From positions 1 to 64,000 of the forward strand of contig NZ_CACSJJ010000013.1 of NCBI RefSeq assembly GCF_902706295.1: 64,000 nt of DNA, written 5' to 3'. Under the pieces are notes generated by a model that saw nothing but the letters and a program-made list of their open reading frames with translations, was not told the DNA's origin and made no database searches. Shown here in pieces: positions 7,860 to 16,172 of the stretch (its first letter is position 1; the number at the start of each line of letters is the position of its first letter). The position numbers and the translations under genes are program-made. Origin of the DNA: Arthrobacter sp. 18067 (GTDB taxonomy: Bacteria > Actinomycetota > Actinomycetes > Actinomycetales > Micrococcaceae).

Positions 7860-8474
7860 ATGGTCCGGAAAACATCCGAAGTAGCCAGCAACGCAGGCTC
7901 CTGGCAGTGGACCCGCACTGCAGCCACGCAACGCAATTTGCTGGATGCGGCCACCGAAGTGTTCGTGGACCACGGATTCACCGACGCGAGCATCTCGGAC
8001 ATCGTTGCCCGCGCCGGGTCCAGCGTCGGCAGCCTCTACCACCACTTCGGCGGGAAGACCGAGCTCTTCCTCGCGTTATGGGACGACTATCAAAACGAAC
8101 ACGAACGGCTCGTAGCAGCGGCTGTGGCCAAGGCACGCAAAGCCGGTGAGAACGATCCCCTGGCCCTGTTCAACGTGGGCAGCCGCAGCTACTTCGACTA
8201 CACCTGGAAACACCGGGATTTGGAACGCGTGTTCATTGAGGGAGACACTCCCCCGGGCTTCGAAGTCCTGCGGCGGGAACGCGGACGCGAGTGGGTCCGG
8301 CAGAACACCGTGCTCCTGGGCGCCAGCGACGACACCCTGGGCAGGCTGACCGTCGCGGTGATCACGGACATCATCACCGTGTCCGGGCAGGAGGTTGCTC
8401 TGAGTCCATCCAAGCGCGAGGCCGATGAGGTTGTGGACGCCGCCGCGGTGTTGGTGCAGCGCCTGGTCAGCTAA
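7860..8474 (+). CDS. TetR/AcrR-family transcriptional regulator
   Basis: A 204-residue one-domain-plus-ligand-pocket repressor. The N-terminal helix-turn-helix is clear: TQRNLLDAATEVFVDHGFTDASISDIVARAGSSVGSLYHHFGGKTELFLALW (about residues 20-70). The C-terminal ligand domain is divergent. The open frame extends to 7704, but ATG 7860 has GAGAGGAG about 8 bases upstream and gives a normal family length. It is divergent from the cytochrome b gene, a possible target, and its 3' end overlaps the convergent serpin gene by 4 bases. Confidence 0.88.
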   Translation: MVRKTSEVASNAGSWQWTRTAATQRNLLDAATEVFVDHGFTDASISDIVARAGSSVGSLYHHFGGKTELFLALWDDYQNEHERLVAAAVAKARKAGENDPLALFNVGSRSYFDYTWKHRDLERVFIEGDTPPGFEVLRRERGREWVRQNTVLLGASDDTLGRLTVAVITDIITVSGQEVALSPSKREADEVVDAAAVLVQRLVS

Positions 8475-9772
8475 CGCGGGTCCGCCACCCACCCTGTGAA
8501 CAGCGGCATCCCGGTTTCCACGTGCACGATCTCATAGTGGAACGGGTGGTCGAGGTTGATCTTGCGTTCCGGGATCAGGGCGCTTGAGGCCTCCGCGTTG
8601 ATTTGGGTCACGGCAGAGGCGATGGTCCCCTTCTCGGCGACGGTGATGTTGGCTGCCTGGGCCGCTTGCGTCAGCTTCATGCCCTGCTGGATCGCGTCGA
8701 AATCCTTGTCCGTCGCAAGCATCTCCTTGAGCCCGAGGGCTTCGAACACCTCCCTCAGCTCGAACGTGGTTTTGTGGTCCCACTTGGGCAGACTGATCTG
8801 CACCATGCCGGGCTCTGCCGCGGAAAGCTGCTTCGCCACATCCCCAAGCACCTCCGCAGAAACCGTAGCCGAGCCGGACGAACCCGACGCACCGCCGTCG
8901 GGCAGTACCAGCCGCATCACGAAACCCTCTGCGTATGGCAGGTCCACAGCCTTCCATCCGGGAGCTTCGGCGTAGGCCATGCTGGTGCCTTTGTGCATGG
9001 TTGGCACGGTGATCACTTCACCGCCGGCCTTGGTGAAGGGGCGCTCGGCTGTGTCGTTGGCGTCGAACGGGGTCTGCCAGGCGGCGGCGAAATACAGCGT
9101 GTTGAGCAGGCTGAAGGTGTTGTCGGGATCGTATTGTGCGGGCGCTTTCTTGATCCGCCCACCGGTGTTCTTGCTGACCCATTGGTCGATGGCCGGTTTG
9201 GTGGCAGCCTCGTCAGCGAAGTTCACGGGATATACCCCAGTGCCGAAATGTTTGGCGAGCGTGGCCAGGTAGCCCTCGCCCGTGGGCACGCCTTTATCCA
9301 CGAACAGCCCGTTGGCAGCGTGCATCACCGGTGTGCGCGGCGGGTTGTCCTCGTCCACCGAACCGGGGTCGCCGTCGAACTTTTCAAGGGAGGCCAGGAG
9401 CGCGTTCATCGCTTCGTCGCGCCCCTCGGCGGGCAGGCCGAGGACCGCATCCATCTCCGCCGCCGTAGCCCCGCTAGCTCCCGCCCGAAGCATGCTCAGC
9501 GCGATCAGTAAACTTGCCGGAGATGACACCACGTTGCCGTTCGTCGCGTCGCCGCCGTCAGCCAACAGCGCGGCACTGAGCTTCCGCGCGGAGACGTTGA
9601 AGGCTTCAAGCTGCGCCGAATAGTCCGCTGTTTGGACCGAAACGCGAGTCACGCCGTCGGCGGTTAAGAGCCCGACGTCGGCTGGTTGGGGCGCGCAGGC
9701 ACTGATAGTCGCGGAGCCGGTCACCAATGCGGCAGCCGCGAGTAGCGTTGTCGCTTTGCGGACTCGGTTCAT
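8471..9772 (-). CDS. Serpin-family lipoprotein
   Basis: The 433-residue product is a full-length serpin (serine protease inhibitor fold) with a lipoprotein signal whose lipobox TISAC places the lipid-bearing cysteine at residue 26. Serpin landmarks include NVVSSPASLLIALSMLRAGASGATAAEM, the shutter-region LLNTLYFAAAWQTPF, LPKWDHKTTFELREVFEALG, the hinge AEKGTIASAVT (about 378-389) and the C-terminal HPFHYEIVHVETGMPLFTGWV. The hinge keeps small residues at the insertion positions, so an inhibitory mechanism is plausible. The scissile region falls around EASSALIPE, near residue 396, with Ala/Ser at P1, suggesting an elastase- or subtilisin-like target. It is anchored outside the cell; no protease gene adjoins it. 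Confidence 0.88.
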   Translation of the reverse strand: MNRVRKATTLLAAAALVTGSATISACAPQPADVGLLTADGVTRVSVQTADYSAQLEAFNVSARKLSAALLADGGDATNGNVVSSPASLLIALSMLRAGASGATAAEMDAVLGLPAEGRDEAMNALLASLEKFDGDPGSVDEDNPPRTPVMHAANGLFVDKGVPTGEGYLATLAKHFGTGVYPVNFADEAATKPAIDQWVSKNTGGRIKKAPAQYDPDNTFSLLNTLYFAAAWQTPFDANDTAERPFTKAGGEVITVPTMHKGTSMAYAEAPGWKAVDLPYAEGFVMRLVLPDGGASGSSGSATVSAEVLGDVAKQLSAAEPGMVQISLPKWDHKTTFELREVFEALGLKEMLATDKDFDAIQQGMKLTQAAQAANITVAEKGTIASAVTQINAEASSALIPERKINLDHPFHYEIVHVETGMPLFTGWVADPR

Positions 9773-9837
9773 GGCGGATCCCCCTGCTTGGCGTTGTCCT
9801 CACATGGTGCCCCTTTTGACGTGGAAACTCACGGGAG

Positions 9838-9949
9838 GTGAGAGAGGGATCGCCAAATGTTGCCGGAAGGTGATAGAGCGTGACGCTTAAGCATGCGGAA
9901 GGTGATAGAGCGTCACGCTTAAGCATGCGGAAGGTGATAGAGCGTCAGC
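9838..9949. repeat. 32-bp tandem repeat, about 3.5 copies, second locus
   Basis: The motif GTGA(G/T)AGAG recurs at 9838, 9870, 9902 and 9934, again exactly 32 bases apart, the same period as the block at 738. Units two and three are nearly identical (AGCGT(G/C)ACGCTTAAGCATGCGGAA). The first unit is closer to the 738-type sequence (GTGAGAGAGGGATCGCCAAA), so it bridges the two subtypes. The last, partial unit contains the stop codon of the ramB-like gene (9945-9947). Confidence 0.9.
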
Positions 9950-11459
9950 GTTGGGAGTGGGCCGCCAGGAAGCTGTACACCTCGGTCTCGTCGACGCCGG
10001 GGAAGGCGCCGGGAGGCATCGCGGCCAGCAGGTGCGAGTGAGCCCTGGCGGAAGGCCACGCGTTGCCGGCCCACTCGTTCGCGAGAGAAGCCGGTGGCCG
10101 CTTGCAGCAATTCGGGTCCGGGCAGTTGGACGTGGCACGCGCCGTCGTCTCCCGGCCCCGGAACCACTTGACGTGCTGGTACGGCACACCAATACTCAGC
10201 GAAAATTCACCGGCCGCCGAGCGTTCCGTCCGGGCCGTGCACCAGTACGTGCCCGAGGGCGTGTCGGTGTACTGGCTGTAGGCGCTGAACTTGTCGGGCA
10301 CGTCGAACACAGCCCGCGAAGTCCACGCCTTGCACGACGGCTGCCCCTCGATGGCCCCGGTGTGATCCTGCGGGAAGGTCACGCCGTCGTTCTCGTAGGC
10401 CTTGTAGATGATGCCGGACTGGTGCGTCTTCTGGAAGTGCGTGGTGATGCCCAGGTGCTTGGTGGCGAGGTTGGTGAAGCGGTGCGCAGCCGTTTCGTAG
10501 GACACGGCGAAAGCATCCCGGATGTCCTCCACCGCGATTTCCTTGGCAGCCTTGGCCCTTTGCAGGAACTCCACCGTGGCCTGCTCCGGCAGCAACAAAG
10601 CCGCGGCGAAGTAGTTGGTGGCCACGCGTTGCGCCAGGAAATCCCCGTAATTCCGCGGAGTTTCATGCCCCAGGACGTAATGGCCCAACGCCTGGAGGAG
10701 AACCGAGCGGGGATCGTGATCCTGCCGTTGGTTCTGGGTCAGATAAATTCTGCGGTTCTTCAAGTCGGTCACTGACCGCGTGGAGTGCGGCAAATCACCC
10801 ACATGATGCAGGCTGAAGCCGAGGTTCTCAGCGATGTCCGCAATGACGTGCTGGCTGAGCGGGCCGGCGGTGTAGCCGACCCCCTTGAGGACCTTCTGCG
10901 CCTCGGCTTCATACTCGGGGAAATAGTTGCCGCGCTCGCGCATCATGGCACGCAACTCGCCGTTCGCGCGGCGGGCTTCTTCCGGCGTCGCGACCTGCTC
11001 ATTGAGTTTGCGTTCGAGCTCCTGAAGCAGCCCCACCTGCGACTCCAGCACATCCAGCGGAAGCCGTGAGCTGATGCGGATTTTCGGCAGGTTGAGGGAC
11101 TCGTAGAGCGGTCCGCGCTGGTACCGTTCCAACTCGATCTCCAAGGCCGCACGACGACTCGGCGGCTCAGCCCCCAGCAGCTGATCGATGCTGACGTTCA
11201 GTGATGCAGCCAGCTGCTGCAGCAGCCCCAGTTTGGGTTCGCGCTTGCCGTTTTCGATCAGGCTCAGCTGGCTCGGCGCGGTCCCGACGGCGGCACTCAA
11301 GTCATCCAGCGTCAGCCCGGCCTGCTTGCGCAGATGCCGCACGCGGCGGCCAAGGCTAATGACGTCCAGTTCAGGGGACGCAGGGGACAACGGCGGCGAT
11401 GCGACTTCGCGATTCCAGCTCACAGGCGACATTTCTTGAGAATACGCGAAGAAGTGCAT
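9945..11459 (-). CDS. ramB: RamB-type regulator of acetate/glyoxylate metabolism
   Basis: A 504-residue XRE-family regulator of the RamB type. The N-terminal helix-turn-helix is LGRRVRHLRKQAGLTLDDLSAAVGTAPSQLSLIENGKREP (about residues 36-75). It is followed by a long helical linker, an ImmA/IrrE-like central domain (ALGHYVLGHETPRNYGDFLAQRVATNYFAAALLLP) and a Cys-rich C-terminal domain with CPDPNCCKRP. In Corynebacterium RamB controls aceA, aceB and pta-ack, and here the gene is divergent from aceA with aceB next, which fits. The start at 11459 follows a weak GGAAAG; ATG 11432 is an alternative. The stop codon lies in a 32-bp repeat unit. Confidence 0.85.
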   Translation of the reverse strand: MHFFAYSQEMSPVSWNREVASPPLSPASPELDVISLGRRVRHLRKQAGLTLDDLSAAVGTAPSQLSLIENGKREPKLGLLQQLAASLNVSIDQLLGAEPPSRRAALEIELERYQRGPLYESLNLPKIRISSRLPLDVLESQVGLLQELERKLNEQVATPEEARRANGELRAMMRERGNYFPEYEAEAQKVLKGVGYTAGPLSQHVIADIAENLGFSLHHVGDLPHSTRSVTDLKNRRIYLTQNQRQDHDPRSVLLQALGHYVLGHETPRNYGDFLAQRVATNYFAAALLLPEQATVEFLQRAKAAKEIAVEDIRDAFAVSYETAAHRFTNLATKHLGITTHFQKTHQSGIIYKAYENDGVTFPQDHTGAIEGQPSCKAWTSRAVFDVPDKFSAYSQYTDTPSGTYWCTARTERSAAGEFSLSIGVPYQHVKWFRGRETTARATSNCPDPNCCKRPPASLANEWAGNAWPSARAHSHLLAAMPPGAFPGVDETEVYSFLAAHSQR

Positions 11460-11501
11460 TTCTTTCCATAGTTTTCCTCTAGTAACCCTCTTGGAAGTGC
11501 A
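11451..11501. promoter_or_regulatory. Direct repeat GAAGTGCA in ramB-aceA intergenic region
   Basis: GAAGTGCA occurs at 11451-11458 and 11494-11501, 43 bases apart, at the ramB start and in the likely aceA promoter zone; each is followed by an A/T-rich TTTC or GAAAAG. A pair in this position is a candidate binding site for RamB acting on itself and on aceA. It does not match the published corynebacterial RamB motif closely. Confidence 0.3.
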
Positions 11502-11534
11502 GAAAAGTAGGACTTACGAAAAAGAAATACAGAC

Positions 11535-11584
11535 CCCGGGTTTGCCGGCCGATGCAGCAAAGGCGCAGCGGAGGCCGGCCCGGG
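11535..11584 (+). promoter_or_regulatory. Leader hairpin upstream of aceA
   Basis: CCCGGG and CCGGCC at 11535-11550 pair with GGCCGG and CCCGGG at 11573-11584, leaving TTTG bulged on the 5' side and a 22-base loop. The hairpin ends about 10 bases before the ribosome site AGAGGAG of aceA, so it could affect message stability or ribosome access. Confidence 0.45.
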
Positions 11585-11603
11585 CACCACAGAGGAGATC
11601 AAG

Positions 11604-12920
11604 ATGACCGCTTCATTTGAACCAGCAGAGCAGAGTGCAGAGCAGCAGGCCGCAGCGCTGGAACTTGAATGGTCCGCCAACCCGCGGTGGGAAGGCGTCA
11701 CCCGTGATTACTCGGCCACCGACGTCGTCCGCCTCCGCGGTCGCGTCTCCGAAGAGCACACCCTGGCCCGTCGCGGTTCGGAGAAGCTCTGGAAGCAGCT
11801 CACCGAGGAAGCTCCCACCGGCGGCTACACCAACGCATTGGGCGCACTGACCGGCAACCAGGCAGTACAGCAGGTAAAGGCCGGCCTCCGCGCCATCTAC
11901 CTCTCCGGTTGGCAGGTGGCCGCTGACGCCAACCTGTCGGGCCAGACCTACCCGGACCAGTCCCTGTACCCGGCCAACTCGGTCCCCCAGGTGGTCCGCC
12001 GCATCAACAACGCCCTGCTCCGCGCAGACCAGATCGAGTATGCCGAGGGCGTCAAGACCGTTGAAGACTGGCTGGTCCCGATCGTCGCCGACGCCGAAGC
12101 AGGTTTCGGTGGCCCGCTCAACGCCTACGAGCTCATGAAGTCCATGATCACCGCTGGCGCCTCGGGCGTTCACTGGGAAGACCAGCTCGCTTCCGAAAAG
12201 AAGTGCGGCCACCTGGGCGGCAAGGTCCTCATTCCCACCCAGCAGCACATCCGGACCCTGAACGCAGCCCGCCTGGCAGCCGACGTCGCCGACACCCCGA
12301 CGGTCGTCATCGCCCGCACCGACGCCGAAGCAGCAACCCTTATCACCTCCGACGTTGACGAGCGGGACCAGGAATTCACCACCGGCGAGCGCACTGCTGA
12401 GGGCTTCTACAAGGTCCGCAACGGCATCGAACCCTGCATCGCCCGTGCCAAGGCCTACGCACCGTACTCCGACCTCATCTGGATGGAGACCGGCACCCCG
12501 GACCTGGAACTGGCCCGCAAGTTCGCTGAATCGGTCAAGGCCGAGTTCCCGGACCAGATGCTCTCCTACAACTGCTCCCCGTCCTTCAACTGGCGCAAGC
12601 ACCTGGACGACACCACCATCGCCAAGTTCCAGCGCGAACTCGGTGCCATGGGCTTCACGTTCCAGTTCATCACCCTGGCCGGCTTCCACGCCCTGAACTA
12701 CTCGATGTTCGACCTCGCCCACGGTTACGCCCGGGAAGGAATGAGCGCCTACGTCGAGCTCCAGGAAAAGGAATTCGCCTCCGAATCCCGCGGCTACACC
12801 GCCACCAAGCACCAGCGCGAAGTCGGCACCGGCTACTTCGACGACATCGCAACCGCGCTCAACCCGAACGCATCCACTTTGGCCCTGGTGGGATCCACCG
12901 AAGAAGGCCAGTTCCACTAA
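11604..12920 (+). CDS. aceA: Isocitrate lyase
   Basis: Isocitrate lyase splits isocitrate into glyoxylate and succinate, the first step of the glyoxylate shunt used for growth on acetate and fatty acids. The 438-residue protein is of normal bacterial length. The active-site loop [15 protein letters not shown] places the catalytic cysteine at 201. [19 protein letters not shown] binds the magnesium and substrate, and YNCSPSFNW(R)K is also conserved. ATG 11604 follows AGAGGAG. It lies divergent from ramB and upstream of aceB on the same strand, with a palindromic element between the two. Confidence 0.97.
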   Translation: MTASFEPAEQSAEQQAAALELEWSANPRWEGVTRDYSATDVVRLRGRVSEEHTLARRGSEKLWKQLTEEAPTGGYTNALGALTGNQAVQQVKAGLRAIYLSGWQVAADANLSGQTYPDQSLYPANSVPQVVRRINNALLRADQIEYAEGVKTVEDWLVPIVADAEAGFGGPLNAYELMKSMITAGASGVHWEDQLASEKKCGHLGGKVLIPTQQHIRTLNAARLAADVADTPTVVIARTDAEAATLITSDVDERDQEFTTGERTAEGFYKVRNGIEPCIARAKAYAPYSDLIWMETGTPDLELARKFAESVKAEFPDQMLSYNCSPSFNWRKHLDDTTIAKFQRELGAMGFTFQFITLAGFHALNYSMFDLAHGYAREGMSAYVELQEKEFASESRGYTATKHQREVGTGYFDDIATALNPNASTLALVGSTEEGQFH

Positions 12921-12926
12921 ATTTTC

Positions 12927-12994
12927 TCCCAACTAGATAGCAGTAGATGCCGTTATGGAGGTCCAGAACGGCATCTACTGCGACTCAGTTGGGA
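12927..12994. repeat. Palindromic element with constant arms, copy 1
   Basis: The 5' arm (12927-12954) and 3' arm (12967-12994) pair except for a 5-base internal mismatch (AGATA against GACTC). The outer arm ends CTGCGACTCAGTTGGGA, shared with copies at 14770 and 49801. The inner stem (GCAGTAGATGCCGTT) is private to this copy. It begins 7 bases after the aceA stop and ends 18 bases before the aceB start, so any hairpin would lie between the two cistrons. Confidence 0.85.
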
Positions 12995-13012
12995 CCCTGA
13001 AAGGACACTCCC

Positions 13013-14665
13013 ATGAACAGCTTCACTGACAACTTCACTATCAATGGCATTACTTTGACCGCGCAGCCCATGTGCCGGCAGAACGAGGTCTTGACGCCGG
13101 ATGCTCTTGAGTTCATTGGCAAGTTGCACCGGGCTACGGCTGATCGTCGTCAGGAGCTGATGCAGGCGCGGCATGCACGTCGCAACCAGATTTCCGGTGG
13201 CCAGGATCCGCGGTTCCTGCCGCAGACCGAGGGCATCCGGAACGATCCGTCCTGGCGGGTAGCTCCCCCGGCACCGGGTCTGGAAGATCGTCGCGTTGAG
13301 ATCACGGGGCCGGTGGATAAGAAGATGACCATCAACGCCCTGAACTCGGGGGCGAAGGTGTGGCTGGCTGACATGGAGGATTCGTCCACTCCGACGTGGC
13401 GCAATGTCATCCAGGGCCAGCTGAACCTGACTGATGCTTTGGAGCGTCGGATTGATTTCACCTCGCCTGAGGGCAAGGAGTACAAGCTCAAGGCTGCCGA
13501 GGACCTGCCCACTGTTGTGGTTCGTCCCCGTGGTTGGCATCTGCCGGAGAAACACATGCTCATTGACGGCAAGCCGATCGCCGGCGGCATTGTGGACTTC
13601 GGACTGTTCTTCTTCCACAACGCCCGCCGCCTGCTGGCCCAAGGCAAGGGACCGTACTTCTACCTTCCCAAGATCGAGAACCACCTCGAAGCCCGGTTGT
13701 GGAACGACATCTTCGTCCTGGCACAGGACCTGCTGGGCATCCCGCAGGGCACCATCCGGGCCACGGTGCTGATCGAGACCATCACCGCCGCTTTCGAGAT
13801 GGAGGAGATCCTGTACGAACTCCGCGACCATGCGAGCGGTTTGAACGCCGGCCGGTGGGACTACATCTTCTCCCTGATCAAGAACTTCCGTACCCGCGGA
13901 CCGCGTTTCGTGCTCCCGGACCGCGGCCAAGTGACCATGACCCAGCCGTTCATGCGCGCTTACACCGAGCAACTGGTCAGGGCATGCCACCGTCGCGGGG
14001 CCATGGCGATCGGTGGGATGGCTGCCGCTGTTCCCAACCGCAAGGACGAGGCAGCAAACACCGCCTCGTTCGAGAAGGTCCGTGCCGACAAGACCCGTGA
14101 AGCCAACGACGGTTTCGACGGCTCCTGGGTAGCCCACCCGGACCTGGTGCCGGTGTGCCGGGAAGTTTTTGACTCAGTTCTCGGAGACCGCCCGAACCAG
14201 CTGGACCGCTCCCGTGAGGACGTCACTCCCGATGACCGGGCCCTGATCGACATCGCCAGCACCGAGGGCACCATCACCGAGGGCGGGGTTCGCCTGAACA
14301 TCGAGGTCGGCATCCGCTACATCGAGTCCTGGCTGAGGGGCAACGGGGCTGTGGCCATCCACAACCTCATGGAAGACGCCGCCACCGCGGAGATCTCCCG
14401 GTCCCAGCTCTGGCAGTGGATCCACTCCCACGCGATCGTCGAGAACGGCGACATTATCACCCGCGAATGGGTGGAGGATCTGCTGGACGAGGAATTCGCC
14501 CGCCTGGAACGCTTCGACGGAGACCGCTTCGCCGACGCCCGTGCCATCTTCGAAGAAGTCGCCTTGGCTGAGGAATTCCCCACGTTCCTGACCATCCCTG
14601 CGTATGCCCGTTTCCTCACCGAGGCCCGTGAAGAGGCCACGGAAGAGGAACTCGTCGCCGCCTAG
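13013..14665 (+). CDS. aceB: Malate synthase A
   Basis: Malate synthase condenses glyoxylate with acetyl-CoA to malate, completing the glyoxylate shunt begun by the upstream aceA. At 550 residues it has the length of the A-type enzyme rather than the longer G-type. The family signature [16 protein letters not shown] lies at about residues 272-287, and [14 protein letters not shown] near 120 and GGMAAAVPN near 341 are conserved. AAAGGA sits 8 bases before ATG 13013. A palindromic element separates it from aceA, so the two may be differentially expressed even if cotranscribed. Confidence 0.97.
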   Translation: MNSFTDNFTINGITLTAQPMCRQNEVLTPDALEFIGKLHRATADRRQELMQARHARRNQISGGQDPRFLPQTEGIRNDPSWRVAPPAPGLEDRRVEITGPVDKKMTINALNSGAKVWLADMEDSSTPTWRNVIQGQLNLTDALERRIDFTSPEGKEYKLKAAEDLPTVVVRPRGWHLPEKHMLIDGKPIAGGIVDFGLFFFHNARRLLAQGKGPYFYLPKIENHLEARLWNDIFVLAQDLLGIPQGTIRATVLIETITAAFEMEEILYELRDHASGLNAGRWDYIFSLIKNFRTRGPRFVLPDRGQVTMTQPFMRAYTEQLVRACHRRGAMAIGGMAAAVPNRKDEAANTASFEKVRADKTREANDGFDGSWVAHPDLVPVCREVFDSVLGDRPNQLDRSREDVTPDDRALIDIASTEGTITEGGVRLNIEVGIRYIESWLRGNGAVAIHNLMEDAATAEISRSQLWQWIHSHAIVENGDIITREWVEDLLDEEFARLERFDGDRFADARAIFEEVALAEEFPTFLTIPAYARFLTEAREEATEEELVAA

Positions 14666-14698
14666 CCTTTGCTGGCCAGCGACAAACCAAGCCCCGAC

Positions 14699-14757
14699 GC
14701 TGGGCTGCCTGCACTTTTCGCAACAAGTAACCCCGATGGTCGGGGAGGCAGCCCAGC
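14699..14757 (+). terminator. Nested hairpins after aceB
   Basis: GCTGGGCTGCC (14699-14709) pairs perfectly with GGCAGCCCAGC (14747-14757), and inside it CCCCG/CGGGG (14731-14745) forms a second stem. Together with the palindromic element at 14770, this fills the 228-base gap between the convergent aceB and MFS genes, which contains no gene. It probably ends aceB transcription, although no T-tract follows. Confidence 0.5.
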
Positions 14758-14769
14758 AGCGGAATATCC

Positions 14770-14837
14770 ACCCAAGTAGGTCGCAGTTAAGCGCGTATTG
14801 CCGGCTCAAAACGCGCTTAACTGCGACTCAGTTGGGT
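14770..14837. repeat. Palindromic element with constant arms, copy 2
   Basis: The outer arms are ACCCAAGTAGGTCGCAG and CTGCGACTCAGTTGGGT. The copy-specific inner stem is TTAAGCGCGT paired with ACGCGCTTAA, around a 14-base loop. The outer arms match copy 3 at 49801 exactly, but the inner stem is unrelated in sequence. It lies between the convergent aceB and CynX-like genes. Confidence 0.9.
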
Positions 14838-14893
14838 AGCACGACGGCGGCACCCACCCCGCGGGGCCAGCTCACCGACCGGCTCAAGCGGAC

Positions 14894-16087
14894 CTAGCGC
14901 TGCCGGGCCACCCAGCGCACGGACAACGTGGTGCAGACGCAGAACGCGAGTACGGAGCCGAGGATCACGAGCAGCGGGACAGTCCAGCCATCGGTCACAC
15001 TGTGCACGTACCCGACAACTGTCGGAGCCAAAGCAGCGAAGCAGTAGCCGACACCCTGCACCACGGCGGACATCTTCCCGGCGGCCGCCTGGGAGTGCGC
15101 GAACTTGATGATGGCAATGAAGATCACCGTGATACCACCGCCCTGGGCAACACCGCCCAGCGAGGACCACAGCCACCACAACGACGGCGCCAACAACAGG
15201 CCCACGGGAACCGTCAGCCACAGCGCGCTCAAGGTGACCGCCACCGTCGTCGTACTCGTGAAACGGGCCAGCAGCGGCACGCCCAAGCCGCCCACGATCG
15301 CGAAGATCTGGAACAGTGATGACCCTGCGCCGGCGTCGGCGGTGCCCATGGCGAGCTCGTCGGACAGGAAGCTGGGAAGCCAGGCGGTGACGCCGTAGTA
15401 GGAGAAGGCTTGCCCCGCGAAGCCCAGGGTCAGGCCCACGGTCAACCAACGAACACCCGCAACGCGACCGGCATCGGAAGCAACAGGCACAGGAACGGCA
15501 GCCGGCACAAAGGCCCGCCGGGCACCAACGGTAGGAACCCAAAACAGGATGGCTGCCAAGGCCAAGAGAGCGCTCGCCGCTAGGGCCAGCCGCCACCCCA
15601 CCAGCTCAGCCAAGGGCGCCGTTGCCACGGACGTGAGGAACGAGCCGATGTTGAGCGCGGCCGTATAGACACCCATGGCCGTGGCTTGGCGGCGTGGGGC
15701 GAAGTCTCGCCGGATAATGAGCGGCACTGCGATATTGCCGATGGTGATGGCAACGCCAATGATGACCGTGCCCACCATCATCGAAACGCCGCCGCCACTG
15801 GAGCGGATCATCACGCCGGCCAGCACGCCGAGCAGCGTGAGCATCACGGCGAACTCGGCCCCCAGCCGTCGTCCCGCCAGCGAAGCCAACGGTGAAGCCA
15901 AGGAGAAGCAGAGCACCGGAATGCCCGTCAGCAGCCCGAGTTCAACCGGCGAGAAACCGAGATCGTGCTGCAGGGAATCCACCACGGGAGCCACGGCCAC
16001 GAAGGGTCCGCGCATGTTCAGGGCAATGAGGCCGATGCACGCGAGGATCAGCCAACCGCGGGGAACTTTGGCGAGGAATTGGCTCAT
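14894..16087 (-). CDS. MFS transporter, CynX/NimT type
   Basis: A 397-residue major facilitator protein with about twelve membrane segments. The opening WLILACIGLIALNMRGPFVAVAPVVDSLQHDLGFSPVELGLLTGIPVLCFSL is typical of the CynX (cyanate) / NimT (nitroimidazole) group, whose substrates are poorly known. The frame continues to 16201 inside the neighbouring ROK gene, but the extra residues are not family-like, so ATG 16087 was chosen despite a weak ribosome site. It lies 85 bases downstream of the ROK gene on the same strand, so the two may be cotranscribed. Confidence 0.85.
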   Translation of the reverse strand: MSQFLAKVPRGWLILACIGLIALNMRGPFVAVAPVVDSLQHDLGFSPVELGLLTGIPVLCFSLASPLASLAGRRLGAEFAVMLTLLGVLAGVMIRSSGGGVSMMVGTVIIGVAITIGNIAVPLIIRRDFAPRRQATAMGVYTAALNIGSFLTSVATAPLAELVGWRLALAASALLALAAILFWVPTVGARRAFVPAAVPVPVASDAGRVAGVRWLTVGLTLGFAGQAFSYYGVTAWLPSFLSDELAMGTADAGAGSSLFQIFAIVGGLGVPLLARFTSTTTVAVTLSALWLTVPVGLLLAPSLWWLWSSLGGVAQGGGITVIFIAIIKFAHSQAAAGKMSAVVQGVGYCFAALAPTVVGYVHSVTDGWTVPLLVILGSVLAFCVCTTLSVRWVARQR

Positions 16088-16172
16088 GGTGTGCAGCAAA
16101 GGGTGGTGGGAAGCGTTTTCATCACTTTCATTGCTATCACGCCGCCACCCGGCATACGGCACCGAACAAGGC

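Noticed and set aside
11613..12932. Minus-strand frame of 439 codons opposite aceA
   Set aside because: The sense strand is an unmistakable isocitrate lyase; the antisense translation is Gly/Val-rich and has no family features.
12953..14137. Minus-strand frame of 394 codons opposite aceB
   Set aside because: Shadow of malate synthase; no ribosome site and no recognisable fold.
16098..16111. Cre-like sequence TGAAAACGCTTCCC (minus strand) before the CynX-like gene
   Set aside because: It misses two consensus positions of a CcpA site, and that system is not expected in actinobacteria. A LacI-type site is possible but unsupported.
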